In this document: piece by piece, positions 24,835 through 33,881 of the stretch
Layout of the letters: every line of letters starts with the position of its first letter
Numbering within the stretch: position 1 is the stretch's first letter
NCBI RefSeq assembly: GCF_003990445.1
Contig: NZ_REEZ01000007.1
Span: forward strand, 161,661 to 225,660
DNA: 64,000 nucleotides
Origin: Pararhodobacter zhoushanensis
GTDB taxonomy: Bacteria > Pseudomonadota > Alphaproteobacteria > Rhodobacterales > Rhodobacteraceae
Direction: 5' to 3'
Made by a program: the position numbers and the translations under genes
The notes under the pieces: generated by a model
Database searches by the model: none
Told to the model about the DNA's origin: nothing
What the model saw: only the letters and a program-made list of their open reading frames with translations

Positions 24835-26436
24835 TCAGGCGACCTTTGTGCTCAGGATGGTGGCGATTGCGGCCAGAACGGCCTGGGGCGTCGGCGCGCT
24901 CCACCGTGCGCCGATGTGCAGGTCGGGGCGGATCAGCAGGGCCGCGCCCTTTGCCGCGCCGAGCCGCTTTCCCGCCGCGCCGTCACAGGGCAGGGACAGC
25001 ACCGTCAGATCGAGATGCGCGACCTCCAGCGCCGGGCCAAAGCACAGCAGGGTGAAGCCGGGGCCAAGGCATTCCGACAGGAACCCGTCCCCCTCGGCCG
25101 CATCCGGCAGCATCGCCCCCAGCGCAGCCGCTGGGCCAAAGCCGCCCGCACCCGCCACCACGGCAGGGCTGTCGGCGTAGGTGTAGGGCGTCATCTGGCG
25201 CGGGTTGGCCAGTTGCCCGGCCCAGTCCTGCGTCAGCGCCAGAGACAGCGCCGCGTCGCGCATCAGCCGCCAGCCCGCCGTCGGCGGCGTCATGAAGCGC
25301 GTCGATTTCTGCGCATTGGCGAAGACATCCAGCGTCGCCCCGCGCCGCTCAGGCGTGTAGCTGTCAAGCAGGCCCTCACCGGCCCGGCCCGTCACCACGC
25401 GGCCCAGCTTCCAGCCGATATTCTGCGCATCCGCCAGCCCGTTGTTCAGCCCGCGCACGCCAAAGATCGGCACGATATGCGCGCTGTCACCGATGAAGAA
25501 CACCCGCCCGTCGCGGTACTCGTCCAGCGCCAGCGTGTTGGCGGAATAGACGCTCCACCACTCCAGCTCCCAGTCGCCGGTATGCCCGATCTCGGCCAGA
25601 ACCGCGCTCACAGACGCCCGCACCACGTCCTCTCGGGTTGCCTCCTCGGCGCTCTCACCGTCACCCAGCTGATAGTCGATGCGCCAGATGTCCTGCGGCT
25701 GGCGGTGAATCAGCACGGTGCCACCGGGGCGGCAGCCCGGATCGAACAGCGCGCGGCGGATGGTCGGATAGTCATGCGCCATCCGCACATCTGCGATCAC
25801 ATAGCGGCCCTCATAATTCTCACCCTTCAGCCGCAGCCCGCGCATCCCCCGGATGGCCGAGCGCGCCCCGTCCGCCGCCAGCAGCCACGGTGCCGACACC
25901 CGGTAGTCGCCGTGTGGATCGCTCAGGGTCACCGCCACGCCGCCGTCCTGATCCTCAACCGCCGTCACCCGCGTCTGCCAGCGCGTCTCGATCAACGGCT
26001 GGGCCGCGACGGCGTCCCACAGGAACGCCTCGATATACTGCTGTTGCAGGTTGTACATCGGGCGGAAGCGGTCATCCGACCCGTCGGGCATCTGGAACTC
26101 AAGGATCTGCTGACCCCGGTACAGCGTCCGCCCCATCGTCCAAGGCAGCCCCTCGCGCAGGAAGGGGGCGACGGCACCGATCCGCTCCAGAATGTGATAG
26201 CTCGACCGCGACACACAGATCGCCCGGCTGCCGTCGTTGAACGTGCCCTTGGCCTCGACCAGCAGGCAGCGCACACCCTCGGCTGCCAGTGTCAGCGCGG
26301 CGGTCATGCCGACAGGGCCAGCGCCGACGATGATCACCGGCGCATCGGTGTCGCGCGGGGCATCCGCAGCAGGGGCCTCGAACTGCGGATAGGTGAAATA
26401 GAGCGAGTCATACTCGCCACGTCCCTCAGGGCGCAT
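24835..26436 (-). CDS. FAD-dependent aromatic-ring hydroxylase-type monooxygenase (MhpA-like)
   Basis: 533 residues, class A flavoprotein monooxygenase. FAD-binding GxGxxG in VIVGAGPVGMTAALTLAAEG (about 38-57), the E of LLVEAKG, the DG motif in WLLAADGARSAIR and the GD motif in FFIGDSAHIVPIFGVRGLNNGL. The C-terminal third is the thioredoxin-like dimerisation domain of phenol-hydroxylase relatives (FTLLCFGPALEV, LLIRPDLHIGARW). GGAGG stands before the start at 26436. It forms an operon with DUF2783 and is divergent from a LuxR-type regulator, 73 bases away, which is probably its regulator. 3-(3-hydroxyphenyl)propionate hydroxylase is the closest named activity, but no ring-cleavage gene is adjacent. 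Confidence 0.88.
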   Translation of the reverse strand: MRPEGRGEYDSLYFTYPQFEAPAADAPRDTDAPVIIVGAGPVGMTAALTLAAEGVRCLLVEAKGTFNDGSRAICVSRSSYHILERIGAVAPFLREGLPWTMGRTLYRGQQILEFQMPDGSDDRFRPMYNLQQQYIEAFLWDAVAAQPLIETRWQTRVTAVEDQDGGVAVTLSDPHGDYRVSAPWLLAADGARSAIRGMRGLRLKGENYEGRYVIADVRMAHDYPTIRRALFDPGCRPGGTVLIHRQPQDIWRIDYQLGDGESAEEATREDVVRASVSAVLAEIGHTGDWELEWWSVYSANTLALDEYRDGRVFFIGDSAHIVPIFGVRGLNNGLADAQNIGWKLGRVVTGRAGEGLLDSYTPERRGATLDVFANAQKSTRFMTPPTAGWRLMRDAALSLALTQDWAGQLANPRQMTPYTYADSPAVVAGAGGFGPAAALGAMLPDAAEGDGFLSECLGPGFTLLCFGPALEVAHLDLTVLSLPCDGAAGKRLGAAKGAALLIRPDLHIGARWSAPTPQAVLAAIATILSTKVA

Positions 26437-26509
26437 GGAATCCTCCCGTGTTGATGTGTATCTAAAACGGGATTGCGGTGCTGTATGTCCCCCGCAAAAG
26501 AGGACAGCC

Positions 26510-27190
26510 ATGCTGGAGCTGATAGATCCCTGCCTTGCCCGACTGGGCCAGGATGATTTCGCGCCCGCGTTTCTGAAGGCCGCTCAGGCGGCGGGCGCCG
26601 ATCAGGTGATGATCTTTGCCTATCGCCCCGATGCTGTCACCTGCCTGTTGTCGCGCAATTTCATCGAAGGTCGGCTGGGCACCCGTCTGGCCGAGGCCTA
26701 TGTCCGCAGCGGGTTTCGCGACGATCCGCTGCACGCGCGGGTGCTGGCGCTGGAACCGCGGACCGCAGCGTTGGTCGAACTGGCACATTTGACCAGCGCG
26801 ATGCCCCCCGCCTACCGCACCCGGTTCTTCGACGCGCCGGGGCTGGGCGACAAGGTGGCCGTGCTGGCGACGGGCGAGCGGCTGCATCTGGTGCTGAACC
26901 TTTACCGAACGCAACAGGCACAGGGCTGGCCCGAGGATCTGCTGCGCGTTCTGGGCCGGCTTGCCGTCCTGCATTTCGAAGCCCGCAGCGGCACAATGCC
27001 CGAAGCCCTGCTCGCCCTGTCGGACCGCGAACGCGCCGTGTGCGAAGGCATTCTTGCCGGTCAGAAGGCCGAGGTCATTGCCCATTCGCTGGGCGTTGCT
27101 GCCACCAGCGTGATCACCTACCGCAAGCGCGCCTATGCCAAACTCGGCATATCCTCGCGCGCCGGGCTGTTTGCCATCTGCCGGGGCTGA
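26510..27190 (+). CDS. LuxR-type helix-turn-helix regulator
   Basis: 226 residues. The C-terminal LuxR (GerE) helix-turn-helix is at about 165-222: LSDRERAVCEGILAGQKAEV, then AATSVITYRKRAYAKLGIS. The N-terminal domain (1-155) is not a receiver and could be a ligand-binding PAS/GAF-like or autoinducer-binding-like domain; the Trp-rich acyl-homoserine-lactone signature is absent, and no luxI gene is nearby. Start at 26510 with AGAGGA upstream. It is divergent from the monooxygenase gene, so control of that operon is the simplest reading. Confidence 0.85.
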   Translation: MLELIDPCLARLGQDDFAPAFLKAAQAAGADQVMIFAYRPDAVTCLLSRNFIEGRLGTRLAEAYVRSGFRDDPLHARVLALEPRTAALVELAHLTSAMPPAYRTRFFDAPGLGDKVAVLATGERLHLVLNLYRTQQAQGWPEDLLRVLGRLAVLHFEARSGTMPEALLALSDRERAVCEGILAGQKAEVIAHSLGVAATSVITYRKRAYAKLGISSRAGLFAICRG

Positions 27191-27234
27191 GGCACGGCTT
27201 GACAGTCGCGCGCCCAACGCCCACCCCGTGGCTC

Positions 27235-27789
27235 ATGTCCGCCTCTCTCTCCCCCGCTCAGACCGCTTCGGCGCTGCTCACCGCACAACGCGTGCTGGTC
27301 ATCGGCTGCGCGGGTGCAGGCAAGACGACCCTGGCGCGGCGGCTCTCCACCCGCTTTGATCTGCCGTTCCAGTCGCTTGACCGAGACGCGCGCTGGTTGC
27401 CCGATTGGGTCGCCCGCGATCCCGAGGAACAACGCGCGATCATCACCCGGCTGGCTGGGGCCGAGCGTTGGGTGATGGACGGCACAGATCCTGACAGTCT
27501 GGACCTGCGCCTGCCGCGCGCCGATCTGGTGCTGTGGCTGCGCGTCCCGCGCACCACGGCGGTGGCCCGTGTTTTGTGGCGCGGCCTCGTGCACTGGGGG
27601 CGGGTCCGCCCCGGCATGGCGCGCGGCTGCCCCGAGCGTCTGCCCACCGCCAGCAATCTGTCGGCCCTGTGGCAGTATGACCGCGATCAGGCCCCGGTCA
27701 TCGAGCACCACCTGACCCGCTATGGTGCCGACGTGCCCGTCGTCCAGCTGCAGTCCCCGGTCGAGATCGCCCAGCTTTTCGCCACCTGA
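27235..27789 (+). CDS. small P-loop kinase/topology-modulation-type AAA ATPase
   Basis: 184 residues. Walker A is GCAGAGKTTLA (residues about 24-34), followed by LPFQSLDRDARWLPDW and WVMDGTDPDSLDLRLPRADLVLWL, the pattern of the adenylate-kinase-like FlaR/topology modulation family. This copy keeps the sensor arginines in VPRTTAVARVLWR. The biological substrate is unknown. It follows the LuxR gene by 44 bases on the same strand and ends at a strong bidirectional terminator. Confidence 0.8.
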   Translation: MSASLSPAQTASALLTAQRVLVIGCAGAGKTTLARRLSTRFDLPFQSLDRDARWLPDWVARDPEEQRAIITRLAGAERWVMDGTDPDSLDLRLPRADLVLWLRVPRTTAVARVLWRGLVHWGRVRPGMARGCPERLPTASNLSALWQYDRDQAPVIEHHLTRYGADVPVVQLQSPVEIAQLFAT

Positions 27790-27793
27790 TGCA

Positions 27794-27821
27794 AAAGGCC
27801 GCCCCAGGGGCGGCCTTTCTT
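27794..27821. terminator. bidirectional Rho-independent terminator
   Basis: AAAGGCCGCCC - CAG - GGGCGGCCTTT, an 11-bp perfect hairpin flanked by A on one side and CTTT on the other. It sits between the P-loop kinase gene (+) and hemY (-) and can end both transcripts. Confidence 0.85.
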
Positions 27822-27837
27822 TGGCGATCCGTGGGCC

Positions 27838-29400
27838 TTACAGCCCCATCCGCCGCGTCTGGTCCAGATCGATGACCTTCGCGCCTTGCTCGGGTTCGGG
27901 TTCCGGCTCTGGCGTGGTTTCGGCGACGTCCTCGGGTTCTTCGGCGTCCTCGATGGGCTCTTCTGCGACGGGCTCGTCGACCTCATCCTCGTCGTCGATC
28001 ACCGCCGCCTCAGGCGCGGGCGAGGGCAGGGCGCCCACGATCAGCGGCAGCATCTCGGTCCCCGTCGCGCTGGGGCCCGAGCTGTTGGGCGTCTGGGTCC
28101 AGCTGAGCGTGTCGAACGCCCCGCAATTGGCGCACAGCGCGTGCCAGCCGGCGTGTTCATGGTGGCAGTTCTCGCAGACCCATTGCTGGCCGCGCGGCGC
28201 GATCAGCGCCCGTGCCAGCCAGCCGCGCACCACCTGATCCGGCGAGCCTTCGCCGCGCTCGATTGCTGCCATGATGGTCATCACGCGCTGCGTCGGGTGG
28301 GTGTCGTGCAGATCGCCCATGGCGCGGCGCGCGCCGGGGAAATCCTCGGCCGCGATGAGCAGTTCGGCGCGGGTCATCTGCGCCTCGGGACCGGGGGTCA
28401 GCGCCAGCAGCGGCTCGAACCGCTTGAGCCGGGTCGTCGCCGCCTCTTGCGGGGCAATCGCCGCGAAGGCCTGCGCCAGTTCGGGGTGCGGCTGGGTTTT
28501 CCACGTGCGTTTGAGCACTTTGGCCGCCGCCTTGGGCTTGCCGCGCGCCACCATCGCGCCCGCCGCCATCACCGCCGCAGGCACCAATTCGGGCGAGGCC
28601 TTGTTCGCCTCGATCGCCAGATCCTGCGCCAGCGCGGTGTTGCCCTTCTCGGCCTCGACCTCGGCCTGTTGCAGGGTCAGCACGGCATCACGGCGCTGAT
28701 AGACCGGCTTGGGCAAGCGGCCCGAACGCGAAGTCTCAAGCAGCGTGCGCCGCGCGCCTTGCCAGTCCGAGGCATCGTTTTGCAGTTTCAGCAGGTTATC
28801 CTGCGTCGCCGCATGGCCGGGCCGCAGGCTGAGCGCCGTAGCCGCCAGTTTGCGCGCCTTGGTGGAATTGCCCGCTTCGATCTGTTGCGACAACAGGCCT
28901 TGCACGCCGACAAAGCGCGAACGGTCCTGCTCCAGCAGCCGCTTGTAATACTCCTCGGCCAGCTGGGTGTTGCCCTTGGCCTGCGCCGATTGCGCGATCA
29001 ACAGGGTGGTCAGCGTCTGGTCATCCATCAGCTTCTCGGCCTTGCGCGCCTTGGTCAGCGCCTTGTCGCCCTCGCCCGAGGCCAGCGCCAGAAAGCCGTC
29101 GGTCAGCGCTTCAAGCCCGCGCCGACGGCGGCCACGCTCGAAATAGCGGCTGATCGCGGTGTCATCGCCGTTGATGAAGCGCAGCGTTGCCACCAGCAAC
29201 CCGGCCAGCTTCATCAGCAGCCACAGCCCGGCCAGCAGCAGGATCGCGGCAATCGCCATCTGCACCGGGCCCAGCGTGAATTCGGTGTTCGCCACGGCGA
29301 TGCGCACGCCCGCGTCTGTCTGCATCAGGGTCTCGGCGCCTATCGTCAGGCCCGCGACCACGGCAAGGAACAGGATGACCTTCAAGACTGTCCAGAACAT
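27838..29400 (-). CDS. hemY: heme biosynthesis-associated protein HemY (TPR membrane protein)
   Basis: 520 residues. Two N-terminal membrane segments (VLKVILFLAVVAGLTIGAET and MAIAAILLLAGLWLLMKLAG) with the short loop between them, then the HemY-N domain and a long TPR-like helical repeat region to about 400. Near residues 405-430 a zinc ribbon CENCHHEHAGWHALCANC is present, followed by an acidic Pro/Glu-rich tail. HemY of this kind is coupled to hemD in many proteobacteria but its enzymatic role is not established; it is unrelated to protoporphyrinogen oxidase HemY of Bacillus. Three bases after the mic60 stop, third gene of hemD-mic60-hemY. Confidence 0.9.
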   Translation of the reverse strand: MFWTVLKVILFLAVVAGLTIGAETLMQTDAGVRIAVANTEFTLGPVQMAIAAILLLAGLWLLMKLAGLLVATLRFINGDDTAISRYFERGRRRRGLEALTDGFLALASGEGDKALTKARKAEKLMDDQTLTTLLIAQSAQAKGNTQLAEEYYKRLLEQDRSRFVGVQGLLSQQIEAGNSTKARKLAATALSLRPGHAATQDNLLKLQNDASDWQGARRTLLETSRSGRLPKPVYQRRDAVLTLQQAEVEAEKGNTALAQDLAIEANKASPELVPAAVMAAGAMVARGKPKAAAKVLKRTWKTQPHPELAQAFAAIAPQEAATTRLKRFEPLLALTPGPEAQMTRAELLIAAEDFPGARRAMGDLHDTHPTQRVMTIMAAIERGEGSPDQVVRGWLARALIAPRGQQWVCENCHHEHAGWHALCANCGAFDTLSWTQTPNSSGPSATGTEMLPLIVGALPSPAPEAAVIDDEDEVDEPVAEEPIEDAEEPEDVAETTPEPEPEPEQGAKVIDLDQTRRMGL

Positions 29401-29403
29401 CGC

Positions 29404-30750
29404 TTACTCCTCACCATCCATACGCGTCTGGACTTGCGCCAGCGCTGCCAGGGCCGCAAGCCGGGTCTCGGCCTGCGCGCGCCAGTTTGCCATCGCCTCG
29501 GCGGGGGCGCCGGTCAGCGCGTCCACCTCGTCCAGCGTCGCTTGCAGATTGCCCTGCTGCAACTGCGCCTCGGCGCGTGACAGCACGGCATCGGGGTCGT
29601 CGCCCTCGCGCGGCGCGAGCGAGCGCGCGCCGGTCTGCGCCCGCACGAACGACGCCACCCGGTCGCCCAGGCTGGCATCAGGCGCAGGCGGCACCGACGC
29701 GAGCGCCGCGCGCGCTGCCGGGGCGAAGCTGCTTTGCAACTGCGCCAGCGTCACCAGCCCCTCACCCAAGGGGGCAAGGGCGGCGGGCGCATCGGTCAAC
29801 GTCGCCAGAGCGCCCGGCTGCGGATCGCCCGACTCGGACGCCGCGACCAGTTCGGCCAAAGCGGCACGCTCGGCGATGCGCTGCTGCGCCGTCGCCACAT
29901 CCTCTTCGCGGGTCTCCAGCACCTGCTCTTGCGAATCCAGCGCGCTGCGGGCATCCGCCATCGCGGCCGTTACGGCCGTGTCGATCCGCCCGGCAACGCC
30001 CTCTTCCAGCTCGGCCAGCCGGGTCGCGAGCGAGCCGACAGCGGTGTTCAGCGTATCCTCGGTCACGCCGCTTGGCGCGGCCTCCAGCGTGCTCAGCCGC
30101 TCCTCGACCGGCGACAGATCCGGCGTCGCGCTTTCCAGCGCCGCTACACGGTCCGCCAGACCGGCGGTATCGGCAGGCGTCGCCGCCTCAAGCGCGGTGA
30201 TGCGGGTGTCCAGCGGCTCAAGCGCAGCTTGCAAGGCCGCCGGGCTGACACTGCTTTGTGCTTCCAGCGCCGCGATCCGGTCGGTCAGAGCCGACGTGTC
30301 CGCCGTCGCCCCGCGCCAACCCTCAGGCAGCACGAACAACACCGCCGCCGCGCCAATCGCTGCGGCCAGAACGCCACCCAGCAGCATCGTGCCCGTGCCG
30401 CGCGGCGGGGCGGGCGGCGCCGGGGCCACGGGTTCGCTGACCGGGGTTTCGACCGGCTCGATCACTGGTTCGGAAAACGGGGATTGCTCAACCGCGGGCT
30501 CATCCGTTGCCATCCCCGACGGATCAATGACCGGCTCAGGCTCAGGCTCAGGGGCGGGCGCTGGTTCAGACAGGGTTTCTTCCGCAGGCGCGTCCAGAAC
30601 GGGCGCTTCGACCGGCGTTGCTGACGGGCTTTCCGGCGTTTCTGCGGGAATCCCGGCAGTCTTTTCTTCGACGACCTCGGCCTCGTCGATGGCGGCCGCC
30701 TTGTCACTCGCCTTGTCGGACTTAGCGCGGCTGCGAGTTGTGCGTGCCAT
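29404..30750 (-). CDS. mitofilin/Mic60-family inner-membrane protein
   Basis: 448 residues. An N-terminal acidic, Pro/Glu-rich stretch, one membrane span (TMLLGGVLAAAIGAAAVLFVL, about 122-142), a long coiled-coil-forming middle with repeated A-L-E segments, and a C-terminal mitofilin-like region (AQLQQGNLQATLDEVDALTG). Alphaproteobacterial Mic60 shapes inner-membrane folds, and its gene is known to lie beside hemD/hemY, as here. The start at 30750 has GGAGG six bases upstream. Confidence 0.88.
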   Translation of the reverse strand: MARTTRSRAKSDKASDKAAAIDEAEVVEEKTAGIPAETPESPSATPVEAPVLDAPAEETLSEPAPAPEPEPEPVIDPSGMATDEPAVEQSPFSEPVIEPVETPVSEPVAPAPPAPPRGTGTMLLGGVLAAAIGAAAVLFVLPEGWRGATADTSALTDRIAALEAQSSVSPAALQAALEPLDTRITALEAATPADTAGLADRVAALESATPDLSPVEERLSTLEAAPSGVTEDTLNTAVGSLATRLAELEEGVAGRIDTAVTAAMADARSALDSQEQVLETREEDVATAQQRIAERAALAELVAASESGDPQPGALATLTDAPAALAPLGEGLVTLAQLQSSFAPAARAALASVPPAPDASLGDRVASFVRAQTGARSLAPREGDDPDAVLSRAEAQLQQGNLQATLDEVDALTGAPAEAMANWRAQAETRLAALAALAQVQTRMDGEE

Positions 30751-30822
30751 CGGAACCTCCACGTCACTGTGCGCCGCAAATACCGGCGCTTGATTGATAC
30801 TTAGCCCGCCGCCGACAAGGTC

Positions 30823-31524
30823 TCAACCCGCCGGGGCGTCCTGCGACAATGCTTCCTTGACCGCGCGCAACATTGCGGCGCCGTCGGGTGCCTCCGCGAT
30901 CACTGCATGGGCACGCAGCGTATCAGGCAAGGCTGCAGCACAGTTTGCACTGATCGCGATCAGCGTCAGATCCGAAACTGCGTCTATGCCAGACTGGTTG
31001 GCGAATCGTTTCGCCGCGCGCGGTGAGAACAACGCAACGACAACGCGCCGCCCGGCCAACTGTTCCGCCAGACCCGGCGGAAACTCGCACCCCTGCGCCT
31101 CGTAGACCGCGACACCCTGCAGATCGAGCTGCGGCAGCGCTGCCACCAGATCGCGCGCCAGATGCACGCCGTGGGCATGAACCAGCGGCCCCTCGGGCGC
31201 ATCACGGGTCAAGGTTTCGATCAGCGCCCCGGCCTCGCCGCCGCCATCGCGCGGCTCGAACCCGGCCGCCTTGGCGGCCTGCGCCGTCGCCGGACCCACG
31301 CACCACGCGGGCATCGGCGGCAGCTTGGGCAGGAACGGCACCGCATTGGCCGAGGTCAGCACCAGCCCCCGCGCGCGGTCGAAAACGCGTGCATCAAAGG
31401 GCACCCCGACCACTTCGGACAAGGGGGCAATCACTACCTCATGAGGGGGGCACGACTCAAACGCCTCGGCCGCGAAGCGGTTGGACTGGGGCAGGGGGCG
31501 GGTCAGCAGCAAAATCGGGGGCAT
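30823..31524 (-). CDS. hemD: uroporphyrinogen-III synthase HemD
   Basis: 233 residues, two-lobed HemD fold: LLLTRPLPQSNRFAA opening, LVLTSANAVPFLPKLP and CVGPATAQAAKAAGFE at the lobe boundaries, then VVVALFSPRAAKRFA and LTLIAISANCAAALP, the conserved active-site region. It closes and flips hydroxymethylbilane to uroporphyrinogen III. First gene of hemD-mic60-hemY, divergent from tsaD. An ATG two codons earlier (31530) is an equally weak alternative start. Confidence 0.9.
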   Translation of the reverse strand: MPPILLLTRPLPQSNRFAAEAFESCPPHEVVIAPLSEVVGVPFDARVFDRARGLVLTSANAVPFLPKLPPMPAWCVGPATAQAAKAAGFEPRDGGGEAGALIETLTRDAPEGPLVHAHGVHLARDLVAALPQLDLQGVAVYEAQGCEFPPGLAEQLAGRRVVVALFSPRAAKRFANQSGIDAVSDLTLIAISANCAAALPDTLRAHAVIAEAPDGAAMLRAVKEALSQDAPAG

Positions 31525-31615
31525 GAGCATTCCGTAGCGCCCATTGTCTGCGGCGCGCCCCGATGCTACCCCCGGTGCCACGCGCTCTGCAACCAGCCAG
31601 ACCAATACGGCACCC

Positions 31616-32695
31616 ATGACCCGCACGCTTACCGTCCTTGGCATCGAATCCAGCTGCGACGATACCGGCGCGGCTTTGGTGCGCCATGTGCCGGGCCAGC
31701 CGGGTGAGGTGCTGGCCAATGTGGTGGCAGGCCAGACCGATCTGCACGCGGCCTTCGGCGGCGTCGTCCCCGAAATCGCCGCCCGCGCCCATGCCGAGAA
31801 GCTGGATCTGGTGGTGGAAGAGGCGCTCGCCCGTTCAGGCCTGACCTTGCGCGACCTTGACGCGATTGCCGTCACCGCCGGGCCGGGGCTGATCGGCGGC
31901 GTGCTGTCGGGCGTGATGCTGGCCAAGGGGCTGTGCGCCGCCACCGGCCTGCCGCTGGTCGGCGTTAACCACCTTGCCGGCCATGCGCTGACCCCGCGCC
32001 TGACCGATGGCCTTGCGTTCCCCTATCTCATGCTGCTGGTCTCGGGCGGGCATTGCCAATTCCTGCGGGTGGATGGCCCCGAGGCTTTCACCCGCCTCGG
32101 CGGCACCATTGACGACGCACCCGGCGAGGCGTTTGACAAGACCGCCAAACTGCTCGGCCTGCCGCAACCCGGCGGCCCGAGCGTGGAGCAAGAGGCCAAG
32201 TCAGGCGACCCCAAACGCTTCGCCTTCCCGCGCCCGTTGCTGGACCGGCCGGGCTGTGATCTCAGCTTTTCCGGCCTGAAAACCGCCTTGATGCGCGCCC
32301 GCGATGCGCTGGTGGCCGAAAAGGGCGGGCTGACCCGTCAGGACCGCGCCGATCTGTGCGCCGGGTTTCAGGCGGCCGTCTCCGACACGCTGGCCGAAAA
32401 AGCCCGCCGCGCGCTGGCGCTTTGCCCCGACATTACCGCCTTTGCCGTGGCCGGCGGCGTCGCCGCCAACGCCACCCTGCGCAGCCGCCTGACGCAGGTG
32501 GCGGGCGACATCCCCTTCATCGCCCCGCCGCTGGCCCTGTGCACCGACAACGCCGCGATGATCGCCTGGGCCGGGATCGAGCGGTTCCGGGGCGGCCATA
32601 CCGATGACATGACCCTGAGCGCCCGGCCCCGCTGGCCGCTCGACACCGCCGCCCCCGCGCTGATCGGCTCGGGCAAGCGCGGCGCCAAAGCCTGA
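31616..32695 (+). CDS. tsaD: tRNA N6-adenosine threonylcarbamoyltransferase TsaD
   Basis: 359 residues, Kae1/TsaD family. Motifs: [13 protein letters not shown], the metal-binding [37 protein letters not shown], and [16 protein letters not shown] near the C-terminus. It transfers threonylcarbamoyl to A37 of ANN-decoding tRNAs together with TsaB and TsaE, which are not in the window. It leads the plus-strand series tsaD-yciI-EVE. Divergent from hemD with a gap of 91 bases that must hold both promoters. Confidence 0.96.
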   Translation: MTRTLTVLGIESSCDDTGAALVRHVPGQPGEVLANVVAGQTDLHAAFGGVVPEIAARAHAEKLDLVVEEALARSGLTLRDLDAIAVTAGPGLIGGVLSGVMLAKGLCAATGLPLVGVNHLAGHALTPRLTDGLAFPYLMLLVSGGHCQFLRVDGPEAFTRLGGTIDDAPGEAFDKTAKLLGLPQPGGPSVEQEAKSGDPKRFAFPRPLLDRPGCDLSFSGLKTALMRARDALVAEKGGLTRQDRADLCAGFQAAVSDTLAEKARRALALCPDITAFAVAGGVAANATLRSRLTQVAGDIPFIAPPLALCTDNAAMIAWAGIERFRGGHTDDMTLSARPRWPLDTAAPALIGSGKRGAKA

Positions 32696-32712
32696 CCCAA
32701 AGAGGAAATCCC

Positions 32713-32985
32713 ATGCCCCTGTTCGCATTGATCTGCACCGACAAGCCCGACCACGAACCCCTGCGCAAATCCACCCGCGACGCGCATCTGGCCTATCTGA
32801 ACGGCACCGGCAGCACCGTGTTCGCCGGGCCGTTTCTGGACAATGGCACGATGACCGGCAGCCTTGTGGTCATCGACGTCGCCGACAAAGCCGCCGCCGA
32901 ATCCTGGGCCGCGAACGACCCCTACGCGCTGGCCGGGCTCTTCGCATCGGTGCGTATCGAGGAATGGAAAAAGGTGATCGGCTGA
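32713..32985 (+). CDS. YciI family protein
   Basis: 90 residues, dimeric ferredoxin-like YciI fold: MPLFALICTDKPDHE, R-x-A-H-L-A-Y-L segment with the conserved His (RDAHLAYLN), GPFLDNGTMTGSLVVIDV and the F-x-x-V-R-I-x-x-W end. AGAGGA upstream. Its TGA overlaps the ATG of the EVE gene, 17 bases after tsaD. Exact chemistry is not known for this branch. Confidence 0.9.
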   Translation: MPLFALICTDKPDHEPLRKSTRDAHLAYLNGTGSTVFAGPFLDNGTMTGSLVVIDVADKAAAESWAANDPYALAGLFASVRIEEWKKVIG

Positions 32986-33407
32986 TGGCCTACTGGCTGA
33001 TGAAATCCGAGCCCAACAAGTTCAGCTGGGACCAGCTGATCGCCAAGGGCGAGGCCGGTGAAGAATGGGACGGCGTGCGCAACTATCTGGCGCGCAACAA
33101 CATGCGCGAGATGGCGCTTGGCGATCAGGTGTTCTTCTACCACTCGAACATCGGGCTTGAGGTCGTCGGCATCGCCGAGGTCTGCGCGCTCTCGCATCCC
33201 GACAGCACCACCGAAGACCCGCGCTGGGATTGCGTCGACATCCGCGCAGTCAAACCGCTGCCGCAGCCGGTCTCGCTCAAAGAGATCAAGGCCACGCCCG
33301 AACTGTCCGATATGTCGCTGGTCACCTCGATGCGGCTGTCGGTACAGCCGGTCAAACCCGAGGAATGGCAACTCGTCTGCCGCATGGGCGGCCTGGAACA
33401 GGACTGA
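32985..33407 (+). CDS. EVE domain protein
   Basis: 140 residues. The opening AYWLMKSEPNKFSWDQL and WDGVRNYLARNNMREMALGDQVFFYHSN are the EVE/thymocyte nuclear protein 1 signature, a PUA-like fold that binds modified bases. In bacteria these proteins occur with tRNA-related and DNA-modification genes; here coupled to yciI and tsaD. The start is fixed by the TGATG overlap with yciI. Confidence 0.93.
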   Translation: MAYWLMKSEPNKFSWDQLIAKGEAGEEWDGVRNYLARNNMREMALGDQVFFYHSNIGLEVVGIAEVCALSHPDSTTEDPRWDCVDIRAVKPLPQPVSLKEIKATPELSDMSLVTSMRLSVQPVKPEEWQLVCRMGGLEQD

Positions 33408-33466
33408 AACCCCTTTCCCGCCGCCAGAGCCCGCGCTAGCCTGACCAAAACCATGGGAGGGACAGC

Positions 33467-33862
33467 ATGGATTATCTCGCAGTGATCGTCACCGCGGCGA
33501 TTGGTTTCGGCATCGGCGCGCTTTGGTACGGGGTTCTGTCAAAGCCCTGGGTCGCGGCCTCGGGCGTGCCGACCGACGCCAACGGCGCACCGCGCGGCGG
33601 GGCCAATCCGGTCACCTTCGCCGGGGCCTATCTCTGCATCCTGCTCGTCGCCGGGATGATGCGCCATGTCTTCGCCATGGGCGGGATCAACACCATGGGT
33701 CTGGGCATCATGGGCGGGTTGGGGATCGGTCTGTTCTTTATCGCGCCGTGGATCACCCTGAACGTCCTCTTTGCCCAACGCCCCAAGGTTCTGGCGCTGA
33801 TCGACGGCGGCTATGCCACCATCGCCTGCGCGGTGATGGGCGGGGTGCTCACGCTGTTCTGA
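33467..33862 (+). CDS. DUF1761 membrane protein
   Basis: 131 residues with about four membrane helices: AVIVTAAIGFGIGALWYGVL at the N-terminus with the FGxGxLWY signature of DUF1761, AYLCILLVAGMMRHVFAM, IMGGLGIGLFFIAPW and IACAVMGGVLTLF. GGGAGG precedes the ATG. Role unknown. It is followed by the EamA gene 19 bases later. Confidence 0.85.
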   Translation: MDYLAVIVTAAIGFGIGALWYGVLSKPWVAASGVPTDANGAPRGGANPVTFAGAYLCILLVAGMMRHVFAMGGINTMGLGIMGGLGIGLFFIAPWITLNVLFAQRPKVLALIDGGYATIACAVMGGVLTLF

Positions 33863-33881
33863 GCCGCGAAAGGACGCCCTC

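Noticed and set aside
26510-27190. LuxR gene as an acyl-homoserine-lactone quorum-sensing receptor
   Set aside because: The conserved Trp/Tyr/Asp pocket residues of LuxR N-domains are not evident and no luxI synthase lies near.
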